Assembly (NCBI GenBank): GCA_963807085.1
Contig: CAWEBB010000026.1
Location: 1 to 64,000 of the forward strand
Reading direction: 5' to 3'
DNA length: 64,000 nucleotides
From: JACKII01 sp963807085
GTDB taxonomy: Bacteria > Pseudomonadota > Alphaproteobacteria > Bin95
This document shows positions 48,423 to 57,291 of the stretch, one piece after another. The notes under the pieces are model-generated. The model was not told the origin of the DNA. It did no database searches and was given only the letters and a program-made list of their open reading frames with translations. How positions within the stretch are numbered: position 1 is the first letter of the stretch; the number at the start of each line of letters is the position of its first letter. A program made the position numbers and the translations under genes.

Positions 48423-50942
48423 ATGCTTATGAGTAATTCCCTTGCGAACTCGATCTGCACGCTGGGGTTCGCCTTCCTGGTGGCAGTTGCTTCCACCGCC
48501 GTGGCCCAGCAGGTTACGGGTGAACTTGGCTCTCCGGCCGCCACAACCACCATCGACGGCAAACAACTTCCCACACCTGATCCCGCCTTCGGCGGCGTGA
48601 TCAAGGACGACGCTCTTCAGTCCAAGCCGTGGTGGGCGCCGCGCATTGTCCCGCCGAAACAAGCGCCGAACATCCTGCTTATCATCACCGATGACGCTGG
48701 GTTCGGCGTGCCGAGCACCTTTGGTGGCGTCATTCCAACGCCGACTATGGACCGGGTGGCAAATGCCGGCCTCCGCTACAACAACATCCATTCGACAGCC
48801 CTGTGTTCGCCGACACGCGCGGCGCTGATCACGGGCCGTAACCACCACTCGGCCGGCTTCGGCGTCATTGCCGAGCAAGCCACCGGCTACCCCGGCTATA
48901 ATAGTATTATTGCCGAAGATAAGGCCACGATCGGACGGATCCTTCTGGAGAATGGCTATGCCACCTCCTGGTTCGGCAAGGATCATAACACGCCGGCCTT
49001 TGCCGCAAGCCAGGCCGGGCCATTCGACCAGTGGCCGACTGGCCTGGGCTTTGAGTATTTTTACGGTTTCGTGGGCGGCGACGCGAACCAGTGGCAGCCA
49101 AATCTGTTTCGCAATACGACGCAGATTTACCCCTTTGACGGCAAGCCGGAATGGAACCTTATTACCGGCATGGCGGATGACGCCATAGACTACCTGAACC
49201 GTCTCAACCAGACGATTCCTGACAAACCCTTCTTCGTAAAGTACGCGCCAGGCGCCACGCACGCCCCCCATCACCCGACCAAGGAGTGGGTGGAAAAGAT
49301 CAGTGCGATGCATTTGTTTGACGAGGGATATAACAAGGTCCGGGAGCAGATCTTCGAGAACCAAAAGAAGCTTGGCGTTATTCCGCAAGACACGCAGTTG
49401 GAGCCGTGGCCGACGGACCTGCTGAAGAGTTGGGACGACCTTCCCGCTGAAGAGCGTAAATTGTTCATCAAGCAGGTGGAAATTTTTGCGGCCTATGCTG
49501 CCTACAACGACCACGAGATCGGGCGTGTCATCCAGACGATCGAGGATATGGGCAAGCTCGACAACACACTGATTATTTACATCAACGGCGACAATGGCAC
49601 GAGCGCCGAGGGTGGACCTTTGGGTACTCCAAATGAAGTCGCGTTCTTCAATGGCGTCAACGAGATGCCGGTAAAGACACAGATGAACTGGTATGATGTC
49701 TGGGGCACCGAGCAAACCTACAATCACATGTCCGCAGGCTGGTCCTGGGCGTTCGACACGCCGTTCACCTGGTTCAAGCAAAATGCCTCCAAACTCGGTG
49801 GCATCCGCCAAAGCATGGCAGTCTCATGGCCGGCGGGCATCAAAGACAAGGGTGGCATGCGCGAACAATTCATGCATGTTATCGACGTAGTACCTACTCT
49901 CCTCGAAGTATCTGGCATCGCCGCACCTGAAATGGTGGATGGCATCAAGCAGGCGCCGATTGAGGGCACGAGTTTCGCCTATACCTTCAACGCGGAAAAC
50001 GCCGAGGCGCCCTCGCAGCACAAAATCCAGTATTTCGAGATGATGGGCCAGTGGGCGCTCTACGACGAAGGCTGGTTGCTCAGCACCAAAGTGAATCGCG
50101 CACCGTGGCAGGCCTTTGGGGTGGCCAATCCCGATCCGCTCAATAACCAGGTGCTCGAACTCTACGACCTGAATACGGACTTCAGCCAATCGAAAAACAT
50201 CGCTGCCCAGCATCCCGACAAGGTTAAGGCGATGAAGGCGATGTTCATTGAGGAAGCGAAAAAGTACCAGGTCTTCCCGATGGATGCCTCAGTCGCAGCC
50301 CGTTTGGTCGCACCGCGCCCGAACATCACCGCCGGCCGAACGGAGTTTGTTTACACGCATCCGATGGTTGGTCTCCCGCAAGGCGACTCGCCGTCACTCC
50401 TGAACACTTCCTACACGATCACGGCGGAGATCGATGTGCCTGAAGGTGGGGCCGAGGGCATGATCCTTACCTCCGGCGGGCGCTTTGCCGGCTATGGCTT
50501 TTACCTGCTTGAAGGCAAGCCGGTGTTCCTCTGGAACCTGATCGATCTGGAGCGCATCAAATGGGAAGGTCAGGAAGCGCTGACGCCAGGCAAGCACACC
50601 ATTGAGTTCGACTTCAAATATGAAGGCCTGGGGACCGGAACGCTGCGCTACAATAATATGAGCGGCCTCGGCCGCCCCGGCACCGGCGAACTTAAAGTAG
50701 ACGGCAAGACTGTCGCGACCAAGCGGATGGAGAAAACCATTCCGATGATCTTGCAGTGGGACGAGTTGTTCGACATCGGCTCCGATACGCTGACGGGCGT
50801 CAATGACGCGGACTACAAGCCTCCGTTCGCCCTGACCGCAAAACTCGACAAGCTGACGATCAAAGTGGATCGGCCGCAATTGTCAGCCGAGGACATCAAG
50901 AAACTCAGTGCCGCCCAGCGCAACAACAAGTCAAGCGAGTAG
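48423..50942 (+). CDS. Arylsulfatase (formylglycine type)
   Basis: An 839-residue sulfatase with an N-terminal signal peptide (cleavage near VAQQV). The metal-binding IITDDAGFG lies near residue 90. The modification motif CSPTRAALITGR has Cys128, converted to formylglycine in Cys-type sulfatases. A catalytic/metal NGDNGTSAEGG region and a C-terminal beta domain (about residues 640-820, KIKVDRP) are present. The size and sequence match large bacterial arylsulfatases that release sulfate from organic esters in the periplasm. No maturase is in the window. The upstream 250 bases are AT-richer than the genes around. The GTG/ATG choice is not critical; a second Met follows two codons later. Confidence 0.93.
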   Translation: MLMSNSLANSICTLGFAFLVAVASTAVAQQVTGELGSPAATTTIDGKQLPTPDPAFGGVIKDDALQSKPWWAPRIVPPKQAPNILLIITDDAGFGVPSTFGGVIPTPTMDRVANAGLRYNNIHSTALCSPTRAALITGRNHHSAGFGVIAEQATGYPGYNSIIAEDKATIGRILLENGYATSWFGKDHNTPAFAASQAGPFDQWPTGLGFEYFYGFVGGDANQWQPNLFRNTTQIYPFDGKPEWNLITGMADDAIDYLNRLNQTIPDKPFFVKYAPGATHAPHHPTKEWVEKISAMHLFDEGYNKVREQIFENQKKLGVIPQDTQLEPWPTDLLKSWDDLPAEERKLFIKQVEIFAAYAAYNDHEIGRVIQTIEDMGKLDNTLIIYINGDNGTSAEGGPLGTPNEVAFFNGVNEMPVKTQMNWYDVWGTEQTYNHMSAGWSWAFDTPFTWFKQNASKLGGIRQSMAVSWPAGIKDKGGMREQFMHVIDVVPTLLEVSGIAAPEMVDGIKQAPIEGTSFAYTFNAENAEAPSQHKIQYFEMMGQWALYDEGWLLSTKVNRAPWQAFGVANPDPLNNQVLELYDLNTDFSQSKNIAAQHPDKVKAMKAMFIEEAKKYQVFPMDASVAARLVAPRPNITAGRTEFVYTHPMVGLPQGDSPSLLNTSYTITAEIDVPEGGAEGMILTSGGRFAGYGFYLLEGKPVFLWNLIDLERIKWEGQEALTPGKHTIEFDFKYEGLGTGTLRYNNMSGLGRPGTGELKVDGKTVATKRMEKTIPMILQWDELFDIGSDTLTGVNDADYKPPFALTAKLDKLTIKVDRPQLSAEDIKKLSAAQRNNKSSE

Positions 50943-50965
50943 CACTGAAGGGCGTTTTCTGGATG

Positions 50966-51018
50966 CCGCAGAAGCAGTGGTTTGCGAATACCTTTATCGC
51001 AATAAGCAGCTTCTGCGG
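50966..51018. terminator. Inverted repeat between convergent sulfatase and MFS genes
   Basis: CCGCAGAAGC (50966-50975) and GCTTCTGCGG (51009-51018) are perfect complements with a 33-base spacer. It lies in the 170-base gap between the convergent genes, so it may act as a bidirectional transcription end. The loop is long and there is no T-run, so I am not sure. Confidence 0.4.
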
Positions 51019-51112
51019 TTCTTGAACACGGGCAGCGGCAGGATCTCTCTACGATTAAACGGATAGAGGAAGTAGCGGAAGCAAGTTACGGCCACGTATC
51101 CGCCGCCACCCC

Positions 51113-52369
51113 TCACTCCCTTACCAACAGGCTTTCGCGCCACGCAGTGGCGATCGCCACTGTCGCTAGTAGGCCGATGGCGCAGTAGAGCGTGATCATG
51201 TTCTGGTAGCCGAGATTGTCTACCAGCCAGCCGCCCAACACCAATCCCAGCGGCAAGCCATAGACCGCCAGCATCCGCACCCCCATGATGCGGCCACGCA
51301 TGACCGGGCCGGCGGCATCCAGCAGCGCAATCGACATGGTCAACATGGAAATGCCCTGCGCAAAGCCGATCAGCGCCAGCAGCACATAGGCCTGCCACGC
51401 CTGCCATGCTTGGCCGAAAGCCAGCAGCAGCAGGTACCACACCACGATATAGCCGACGATGTTGCGCCCGCGTTGCTTCGGGCCACCGGTCGCGGCGATC
51501 GTCAACGAGCCGACCACCGCGCCCGCGCCGAACATCGCCACCATCTGGCCAAGCCCGGTTTCGTCCAGGCCGAACACCTCCTTCGCTGCAAACGGCAGGA
51601 CTTCCAGATTGATCGGAAAGGCGCAGAAATTAACCAGGAAGGCGAAGAACATCAGCGCCTTGATCCGTGGCGTCCGCCAGGTGAAAACCAACCCGTCCTT
51701 CACCTCGCGCACGATCCTGAAGGGCTCGCCGCCGCGATCGGGCTTGATGCCGCTGGTGCCGAACGTTAGCAGCAAACTCAAAGTGTAGAATGTCACGACG
51801 CCGACATAAGCCGCCCCCAGCCCGAGCGTCGCGAACAGGCCGGCGCCGGCCAGCGCGCCCATGATACGGGCCGTGTCCATGGTCAGGCGGCTTAGGCCCA
51901 TGGCAGAGCCCAACGTCTCCCGCCCCATGGTGTCGCCGATCATGGAGTTGCGCATCACCAGGTCGGAGGGGCGGATCAGGCCCATGCAGAAGGCCACGCC
52001 GAACACGATTTCGGGCGTCAGGGTGCCGCTCAGACCGGTAATCATCAGGATCGAGGCGAGGCAAGCATAGGCCGCGCGCAGGCAACAGAGCACCGTGCGC
52101 CGACCGAGCGTGTCGGCGATGCTGCCAATGGCGGGCGCCAGCAGTGTGCCCAGAAACTGAAGCGAGGCGAACAGGGTCAGCATCACGACCGATTCTGTCG
52201 CCACCAGAATGTACCAGTTCAGGATCAGCGTTTCCATTTCCTGCGCCCACGAGGCGAGCAGGTCCGCCGGCCATTGGAACCGAAAGGAGCGCACGCGGAA
52301 CGGCGCGAGAAGCGAGGTGCGGGGCGCGGCTTGCTGCACGGAAAGAAATGGCTCTCTGGTGGAATGCAC
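51113..52369 (-). CDS. MFS transporter (drug/siderophore exporter type)
   Basis: An integral membrane protein with about 12 segments, similar in layout to MFS_3 exporters such as EntS. It has APFRVRSFRFQWPADLLASW at the start, the loop 2-3 motif DTLGRRTVL, and RNSMIGDTMGRETLGSAMG in the next loop. The frame extends to 52495, but this would overlap the divergent gene at 52478. I use a GTG at 52369; a second GTG near 52342 is also plausible. Substrate unknown. Confidence 0.85.
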   Translation of the reverse strand: MHSTREPFLSVQQAAPRTSLLAPFRVRSFRFQWPADLLASWAQEMETLILNWYILVATESVVMLTLFASLQFLGTLLAPAIGSIADTLGRRTVLCCLRAAYACLASILMITGLSGTLTPEIVFGVAFCMGLIRPSDLVMRNSMIGDTMGRETLGSAMGLSRLTMDTARIMGALAGAGLFATLGLGAAYVGVVTFYTLSLLLTFGTSGIKPDRGGEPFRIVREVKDGLVFTWRTPRIKALMFFAFLVNFCAFPINLEVLPFAAKEVFGLDETGLGQMVAMFGAGAVVGSLTIAATGGPKQRGRNIVGYIVVWYLLLLAFGQAWQAWQAYVLLALIGFAQGISMLTMSIALLDAAGPVMRGRIMGVRMLAVYGLPLGLVLGGWLVDNLGYQNMITLYCAIGLLATVAIATAWRESLLVRE

Positions 52370-52477
52370 TGACGAAGTGCTCTGGCGGTTTAATGGGCAA
52401 TAGCTTAGGACGAAGGCATCATGTGATGCGAGCCAAAAGGCGCGCTTCCCGTCCGGAAAGCCTGCCGAAGCCCCCCA

Positions 52478-53275
52478 ATGGAAGATCTGACCCAAGTCCT
52501 CTGGAAGGCCGGGCTCGCCGCGAGCGTGCTGATGCTCGTGGTGCTGGCGGGGCAGCGGGCGGGACCGGTGCTGGCGGGGATCGCCATGACCTATCCCTTC
52601 AACGTGGGCGTCGGGTCGGCCCTGATGGTGCTGGACCGCTCCGACGCATTCATGGCCGCTGCCGGTCTGGCCGGGTTTGCGCTTGCGGGCGGCGTCTTTG
52701 TGTTTTTGGCAGGCTATTCATTGGCGGCGGCAAGGCTGCAAGGGTTCCTCAGGCCATGGCTGATCGGCATCGTCGCATGGTTCGGCATGGCTGCAGCGGC
52801 GCTCTTGTTTGAAATGATCTGGGGCGAGATGACCTGGTGGCAGGCCATCGGGTTGGCCGCCGGGGGCTTTGCGTTTGCGCTCCTCGTGATCCGTAAGCCG
52901 CCGCCGACGCAGGTGAAACCTCGCGCGAGCGGTCAGGGCACCTGGGCCGCCTCTATCGCCCGGGCCGTGGTGGGCGGCACGACTATTGCCGCAATTGCGG
53001 TATACTCCAAGGAGCTGGGGCCGGCCATTTCCGGCATGGCGCTGGCGCTGCCCACCATGATGAGCGCCTCGCTCTGGATCCTGAACCGCCGGTTCGGCGA
53101 CGCCTTTGCGCTTGAGGCTGTCTACCGCTCGCGCTGGGCGCTGCTTTCCTACACCAGCTTTGTGTTCTCCATGGCGCTGCTGGCCGAGCCGATGGGTGCC
53201 GTGCAGGCGATGGCGGCCTCTGCCGGGATCGCGGGTCTGACGTCTTATCTGGTCTACCGGCTGAACCGAACCTAG
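52478..53275 (+). CDS. Uncharacterised membrane protein
   Basis: A 265-residue protein with about eight hydrophobic segments in two halves. Each half ends near a short charged loop (RLQGFLRPW around 85, NRRFGDAF around 207). It begins MEDLTQVLWKAGLAASVL. A glycine/alanine-rich AGQRAGPVLAGIAMTYPFNVG in the first half resembles GPAISGMALALPTMMSASLW in the second, so it looks like an internal duplication, as in small-molecule transporters. I do not recognise the family. It is divergent from the MFS gene and 62 nt before the GMC oxidoreductase. Confidence 0.75.
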   Translation: MEDLTQVLWKAGLAASVLMLVVLAGQRAGPVLAGIAMTYPFNVGVGSALMVLDRSDAFMAAAGLAGFALAGGVFVFLAGYSLAAARLQGFLRPWLIGIVAWFGMAAAALLFEMIWGEMTWWQAIGLAAGGFAFALLVIRKPPPTQVKPRASGQGTWAASIARAVVGGTTIAAIAVYSKELGPAISGMALALPTMMSASLWILNRRFGDAFALEAVYRSRWALLSYTSFVFSMALLAEPMGAVQAMAASAGIAGLTSYLVYRLNRT

Positions 53276-53337
53276 CGGGTTCGCCATTAGATCCTTAATG
53301 TGTCGGCAACGAAAAAACACAACGGAAGCGTTCTATC

Positions 53338-54930
53338 ATGCAAGCCGATTATGTGATCGTCGGCGCTGGCAGTGCCGGCTGTGTGCTCGCCAACCGCCTG
53401 TCGGCCAAGGGTGCGCGCGTCGTATTGCTGGAGGCAGGACCAGCGGACCGCAATCCGTACATCCATATTCCCGCGGGCGTCCTCAAGCTGCTCGATCATC
53501 CGGTGCTCAACTGGAATTACCAGACCGAACCGGAGGCTGCGACGGGCAACCGCTCCCTGCACTGGCCGCGGGGCAAGGTGCTGGGCGGCTCAAGCTCGAT
53601 CAACGGCATGCTGTTCGTGCGCGGCAATCCGGCGGATTTCGATGGCTGGGCACAGATGGGCGCGCGCGGCTGGAGCTACGATGAATGCCTGCCTTATTTC
53701 AAGTCCATGGAAAACTACCCGGCGGGTAATCCCAGGTATCGGGGCAAGGGCGGCCCCCTGCAGATCGACGACTACCGAACCACCCTGCCGCTGACCCATA
53801 TGTTCGTGCGGGCGGCGGAGCAAGCAGGGCATCACAAGGTGGACGACCTGTCCGGCGCGACTCCGGCGGAGGGGGTCGGCTACAGCCAGATGACCCGCAT
53901 CGGCCGCCGCCGGGGCTCGACGGCGCGAACCTTTCTCGCCGAAGCGCGGAAGCGCCCGAACCTGATCGTGGAGACGGAGGCCTACGCCACGCGCCTGACC
54001 TTCGAAGGCAAGCGCTGCACCGGCGTCTGGATCCGCCAGCGGGACCAGGACCGGCATATAAGGGCGGCGCGGGAGGTTATCGTCTCGGGCGGCACCATCA
54101 ACTCGCCGCACCTGCTGCATGTCTCCGGCATCGGCCCAGCCGATCATCTGCGAGACATAGGGGTCGAGGTCGCGCACGACCTGCCCGGCGTGGGTCAGAA
54201 CCTTTCCGACCATTACACCGTCCGCGTCTCCCACCGGGCCGTCCGCACACGCAGTATAAATGAGTTGTCACGTTTTCCTCATGTGGTGCCGGAAGTGGCG
54301 AAATGGATGGTGAAGGGCAACGGCGCGCTGACCTTTGGCGTCTCGTCGGCCCAGTGCTACACCTATAGCCGCGAAGGGCTGGCCTCGCCCGACATCCAAC
54401 TGCTGTTCACGCCTGCCAGCTACGACAACAACGTTTTCGGCGTACTGGAAAGGAAGCCGGGCGCCACCATCGCCATCTCGGTCGCCCGACCCTCCAGCAG
54501 GGGCGAGATCATGGCGGTGTCGGCCGATCCCTTCACCCGACCGGCGATCCGGCCGAATTTCTTGAGCGACCCGGAGGATTTGCGCATCTCCAAGGAAGGC
54601 ATCCTCCAGGCGCGCGAGATTTTCGGGCAGCCGGCCCTTTCCAGACGCCTGGCGGAGGAAACCTCGCCCGGCGCGGACGTGCAGTCGGAGGCGGATTTGG
54701 AGCAGTTCATCCGCGAGACCGGGCGCACGATCTATCACTGCGTCGGCACCTGCAAGATGGGCGAAGATCCAATGGCGGTAGTGGACAGCCGCCTGCGCGT
54801 GCACGGCATGGAGGGCCTCCGCGTCGTGGACGCCAGCATCATGCCGACGGTCACGACCGGCAACACCAACGCGCCCACCATCATGATCGCCGAAAAGGCC
54901 AGCGCCATGATTTTGGAAGATGCGGGTTAG
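53338..54930 (+). CDS. GMC-family oxidoreductase (choline dehydrogenase-like)
   Basis: A 530-residue FAD-dependent alcohol/choline oxidoreductase. The N-terminal Rossmann FAD motif is DYVIVGAGSAGCVLANRL. GMC signature 1 is WPRGKVLGGSSSINGM and signature 2 is SGGTINSPHLLHVSGIG. The C-terminal domain has YHCVGTCKMGED (active-site His) and VVDASIMPTVTTGNTNAP. Such enzymes oxidise choline or other primary alcohols to aldehydes. There is no betaine aldehyde dehydrogenase here, so the substrate is open. Confidence 0.93.
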   Translation: MQADYVIVGAGSAGCVLANRLSAKGARVVLLEAGPADRNPYIHIPAGVLKLLDHPVLNWNYQTEPEAATGNRSLHWPRGKVLGGSSSINGMLFVRGNPADFDGWAQMGARGWSYDECLPYFKSMENYPAGNPRYRGKGGPLQIDDYRTTLPLTHMFVRAAEQAGHHKVDDLSGATPAEGVGYSQMTRIGRRRGSTARTFLAEARKRPNLIVETEAYATRLTFEGKRCTGVWIRQRDQDRHIRAAREVIVSGGTINSPHLLHVSGIGPADHLRDIGVEVAHDLPGVGQNLSDHYTVRVSHRAVRTRSINELSRFPHVVPEVAKWMVKGNGALTFGVSSAQCYTYSREGLASPDIQLLFTPASYDNNVFGVLERKPGATIAISVARPSSRGEIMAVSADPFTRPAIRPNFLSDPEDLRISKEGILQAREIFGQPALSRRLAEETSPGADVQSEADLEQFIRETGRTIYHCVGTCKMGEDPMAVVDSRLRVHGMEGLRVVDASIMPTVTTGNTNAPTIMIAEKASAMILEDAG

Positions 54931-54962
54931 GCGACTTTTTTTTCAGAAAAGTTAAGCGGCCC

Positions 54963-54990
54963 GCAACTTTCTCTGACACGCCGCCGAATA
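54963..54990 (+). promoter_or_regulatory. Candidate ECF-sigma promoter of the CHRD gene
   Basis: GCAACTTT (from 54963) and CGAATA (54985-54990) are separated by 16 nt when the boxes are taken as GCAACT/CGAATA. It resembles GTAACCTT-16-CGTAAG before the nearby sigma gene on the other strand. Located about 80 nt before the CHRD start codon. Confidence 0.4.
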
Positions 54991-55068
54991 CCTGATGAAC
55001 GGTGCTGCGCAGCGTTGCCGCTGCAAGCCCTGCTCATTCGCAAACAGGCGAAGTCGGAGGAGAGATTA

Positions 55069-55803
55069 ATGAAAGCACGAACCATTACCACCGTCGCGAC
55101 GGCGGCCGGTTGTTTGCTTGTGGGCGCCACATCGGCCCACGCCTTGACCACCCGTTATTCGGTCAATTTCAACGAACTGAACAATTCCGGGGTTTCCGGC
55201 GGTGGCATGCTGGTTTTCGATGACGTGAGCAATCTGCTCACGGTGAATTACTCGGTCACCGGATTGGATGCGGGCGTTCATCCTCAGCATATCCACGGTT
55301 TGTTGTCCGGGGGACCCGGCAGCACTGCACTTAATTCCGTCACCCCGACCCTCGCCAACGACAGCGACGGCGACGGATTTCTGGAGACCGTGGAGGGCGT
55401 TCCTGCGTACGGCGACGTGCTGCTGTCGCTGTTCAACACGCCCGGAGACCCGAACACATTCCCGATGGTCGATGCTTCCGGCGCCTTGAATTACAATGTC
55501 ACCTTTGACCTTGCCAGTTCGAGCATTTTCACCCCCTCGCCGGCAACAGGTACGGTCTATAGCATGACCGATCTGATGCCGCTCGATTTCCGGGAAATCG
55601 TCATTCACGGCCGGAACGTCGCCGCCGGTCTTGGCGGCGGGCAGTTCGAGGTCGATGGCACCCAACCGGGCGGTTTCGTGCCGCTGTTGCCGGTCGCCGC
55701 GGCCGAGATCGAAGCCGTGCCAATTCCGGCGTCTGTCTTTTCGATGTTGGCCGCCGGCGGTTTGATCGCCGCTGTCGGTCGCCGGGCGCGGAAACGCGCC
55801 TGA
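55069..55803 (+). CDS. CHRD domain protein with VPxPA-type C-terminal sorting signal
   Basis: A 244-residue exported protein. Residues 1-25 are a signal peptide ending SAHA. The body is a CHRD-like beta domain (HPQHIHGLLSGG around residue 68, REIVIHGRNVAAGLGGGQFE near 185). The C-terminus has VPIPASVFSMLAAGG, a hydrophobic stretch and RRARKRA, the pattern of VPLPA/PEP-CTERM signals handled by exosortase. The start is the ATG at 55069 behind GGAGGAGA. It probably ends up in the envelope or extracellular matrix. It faces an ECF sigma/anti-sigma pair. Confidence 0.88.
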   Translation: MKARTITTVATAAGCLLVGATSAHALTTRYSVNFNELNNSGVSGGGMLVFDDVSNLLTVNYSVTGLDAGVHPQHIHGLLSGGPGSTALNSVTPTLANDSDGDGFLETVEGVPAYGDVLLSLFNTPGDPNTFPMVDASGALNYNVTFDLASSSIFTPSPATGTVYSMTDLMPLDFREIVIHGRNVAAGLGGGQFEVDGTQPGGFVPLLPVAAAEIEAVPIPASVFSMLAAGGLIAAVGRRARKRA

Positions 55804-55808
55804 CCTGA

Positions 55809-55830
55809 GGCGGGCGGCACTCCCGCCCGC
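55809..55830 (+). terminator. GC hairpin after the CHRD gene
   Basis: GCGGGCGG and CCGCCCGC pair with a short loop eight bases after the CHRD stop. There is no T-run, and a stronger terminator follows. Confidence 0.5.
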
Positions 55831-55855
55831 TACTACCCGGTTGCTTGTCTACCTG

Positions 55856-55887
55856 CGGCTCGATCAAGAAGATCGGGCCGTTTTTTT
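55856..55887 (+). terminator. Rho-independent terminator of the CHRD gene
   Basis: CGGCTCGATC (55856-55865) pairs with GATCGGGCCG (55871-55880) through one G-U pair, around loop AAGAA, and is followed by seven T residues. Confidence 0.9.
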
Positions 55888-55937
55888 GTTCGCCCGCAGG
55901 ATGCCGCAGTCTCGCCATCGCGCAATATACCCGTCGC

Positions 55938-56597
55938 CTACTCCACCTTGACGATGCGCCCGTGATAGATGGGCTCTGTCGGCTGACCGGTCGGCGAGCC
56001 GCCCTGTGGCTCCAGGCTGATGGCGAACAGATCGCCCGGTCCAGTCTTCAATGTTTTAAGCGCCTCCGGCGCGTTTGGCAGCAGGCCGAGCGAGTACGGC
56101 CGCTCGGCCCCCTCGGGCAGGTGCCACATTTCCAGCGAGCGGCCCGGCGGCGCCTGGATGTTGACCGGAACGATGGTGGCGATGCCCGTACCGGTGTCGA
56201 ACTGAACGATCAGCCCCGCCTCCCCATCGGCATCGGACGTGACAACGGCCACATAAGTTTCCGACGGCGGCGGCTGCCAATAGTCGACCGCCACATAGAC
56301 CGCGATCGCAGCGGCGAGCGAGCCCGCCAGCACCGTCGCCCGCTTCCAGCGGGAGGCGCGTTTGCGGGCAGCGCCCAGATCGGCGATCATGTCTTCGACG
56401 GCGATGCGCCCGGAGATCCGGCCGAACAGACCTTCCGGCGGCTCGACCGGCTCTACCGCTTCCAGCAGCGGCGCCAGCCGGCGCTCCCATGCTTCCCGCG
56501 CGGCGCGGTCGGCGGCGTTTTCCTGGCCCTCGGGCTCGGTGCCCAGCGCGCGTTCGGCGGCGTCGAGATCGCGTTCTTCGTCGGCCATGTCAATCAC
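55938..56597 (-). CDS. Anti-sigma factor, RskA family
   Basis: A 219-residue single-pass membrane anti-sigma factor. The cytosolic N-terminal part (about 1-85) is acidic and helical with no zinc HxxxCxxC motif. One transmembrane helix follows (ATVLAGSLAAAIAVYVAVDY), then a periplasmic RskA C-terminal domain (GLIVQFDTGTGIATIVPVNI, PGRSLEMWHLPEGAERPYSL). Its start overlaps the sigma stop by eight bases, the usual translational coupling. It presumably holds the sigma factor at the membrane until a signal triggers its proteolysis. Confidence 0.9.
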   Translation of the reverse strand: MIDMADEERDLDAAERALGTEPEGQENAADRAAREAWERRLAPLLEAVEPVEPPEGLFGRISGRIAVEDMIADLGAARKRASRWKRATVLAGSLAAAIAVYVAVDYWQPPPSETYVAVVTSDADGEAGLIVQFDTGTGIATIVPVNIQAPPGRSLEMWHLPEGAERPYSLGLLPNAPEALKTLKTGPGDLFAISLEPQGGSPTGQPTEPIYHGRIVKVE

Positions 56598-57129
56598 TCA
56601 GACAAGTCCGGAGCGCGGCTAATGCTCTGCGCAGGCGGGCCTTGATCGTGTTCACGGGCGCTTCGTAGCGCTGGGATAGTTCCTCCCGAGATGCTCCCTC
56701 ATAATAGGCCAACAGCACAGCCTCGCGGTCCTGGTCCTGCAACTCGTCCAAACAGGCGAGCAAGGCCAGATAGTCGACAGGATCGGTTTCGCCACCCTCT
56801 CGGGCCTTCCCCGCCAGCGCCGTCAACGCGTCGCTATCGCCGAGGGTGGAGGGATTTCGCCCCCGCTGCCGCAGCAAGTCGACCGCGCGGTTGCGGACGA
56901 TGATCGCCATCCACGCTTCGGCGCGGCCACGCTGCGGATCGAAGTGTTCAGCCTTCCGCCAGATCTCGACAAAGCCTTCCTGTAGCGCGTCTTCCGCCAA
57001 GTCCCGTTCGCGGCAAACCTGCAAGGCGACGCCGAACAGCTTGGCCGCACACGCACTATAGAGCGCCTGGAACGCGGCCCGATCCGCGTTTGCGATCGCT
57101 TTTAGCAGGTCGTCGTTGGGCACACTCAT
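56590..57129 (-). CDS. ECF RNA polymerase sigma factor (SigK-like)
   Basis: A 179-residue sigma70-family ECF factor. Region 2 has AAFQALYSACAAKLFGVALQ, DLAEDALQEGFVEIWRKAEHF and AWMAIIVRNRAVDLLRQR. Region 4 has REAVLLAYYEGASREELSQR and TIKARLRRALAALRTCL. I chose the ATG at 57129; a longer frame to 57222 would absorb a candidate promoter. Pairing with an RskA-type anti-sigma factor places it in the SigK group. The facing CHRD gene is a likely target. Confidence 0.92.
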   Translation of the reverse strand: MSVPNDDLLKAIANADRAAFQALYSACAAKLFGVALQVCRERDLAEDALQEGFVEIWRKAEHFDPQRGRAEAWMAIIVRNRAVDLLRQRGRNPSTLGDSDALTALAGKAREGGETDPVDYLALLACLDELQDQDREAVLLAYYEGASREELSQRYEAPVNTIKARLRRALAALRTCLSD

Positions 57130-57160
57130 GGAATGGCTTGTGACCTCGGCATATATCACC

Positions 57161-57188
57161 CTTACGCTGGTTGCATGCCAAAGGTTAC
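57161..57188 (-). promoter_or_regulatory. Candidate autoregulated ECF promoter of the sigma gene
   Basis: On the minus strand GTAACC (57188-57183) and CGTAAG (57166-57161) are 16 nt apart, about 32 nt before the sigma ATG. The GyAACyTT-16-CG layout is shared with the site before the CHRD gene. Confidence 0.45.
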
Positions 57189-57291
57189 GCGCCCGCGGCA
57201 AACCTGGAGGTGTGACTACCACAGGAGTCGGCTGAAGGCATCCGCTTATGTGAGGCCGGCTTATGTGAAACGGGCGCCCCCGGCGGCTTTC

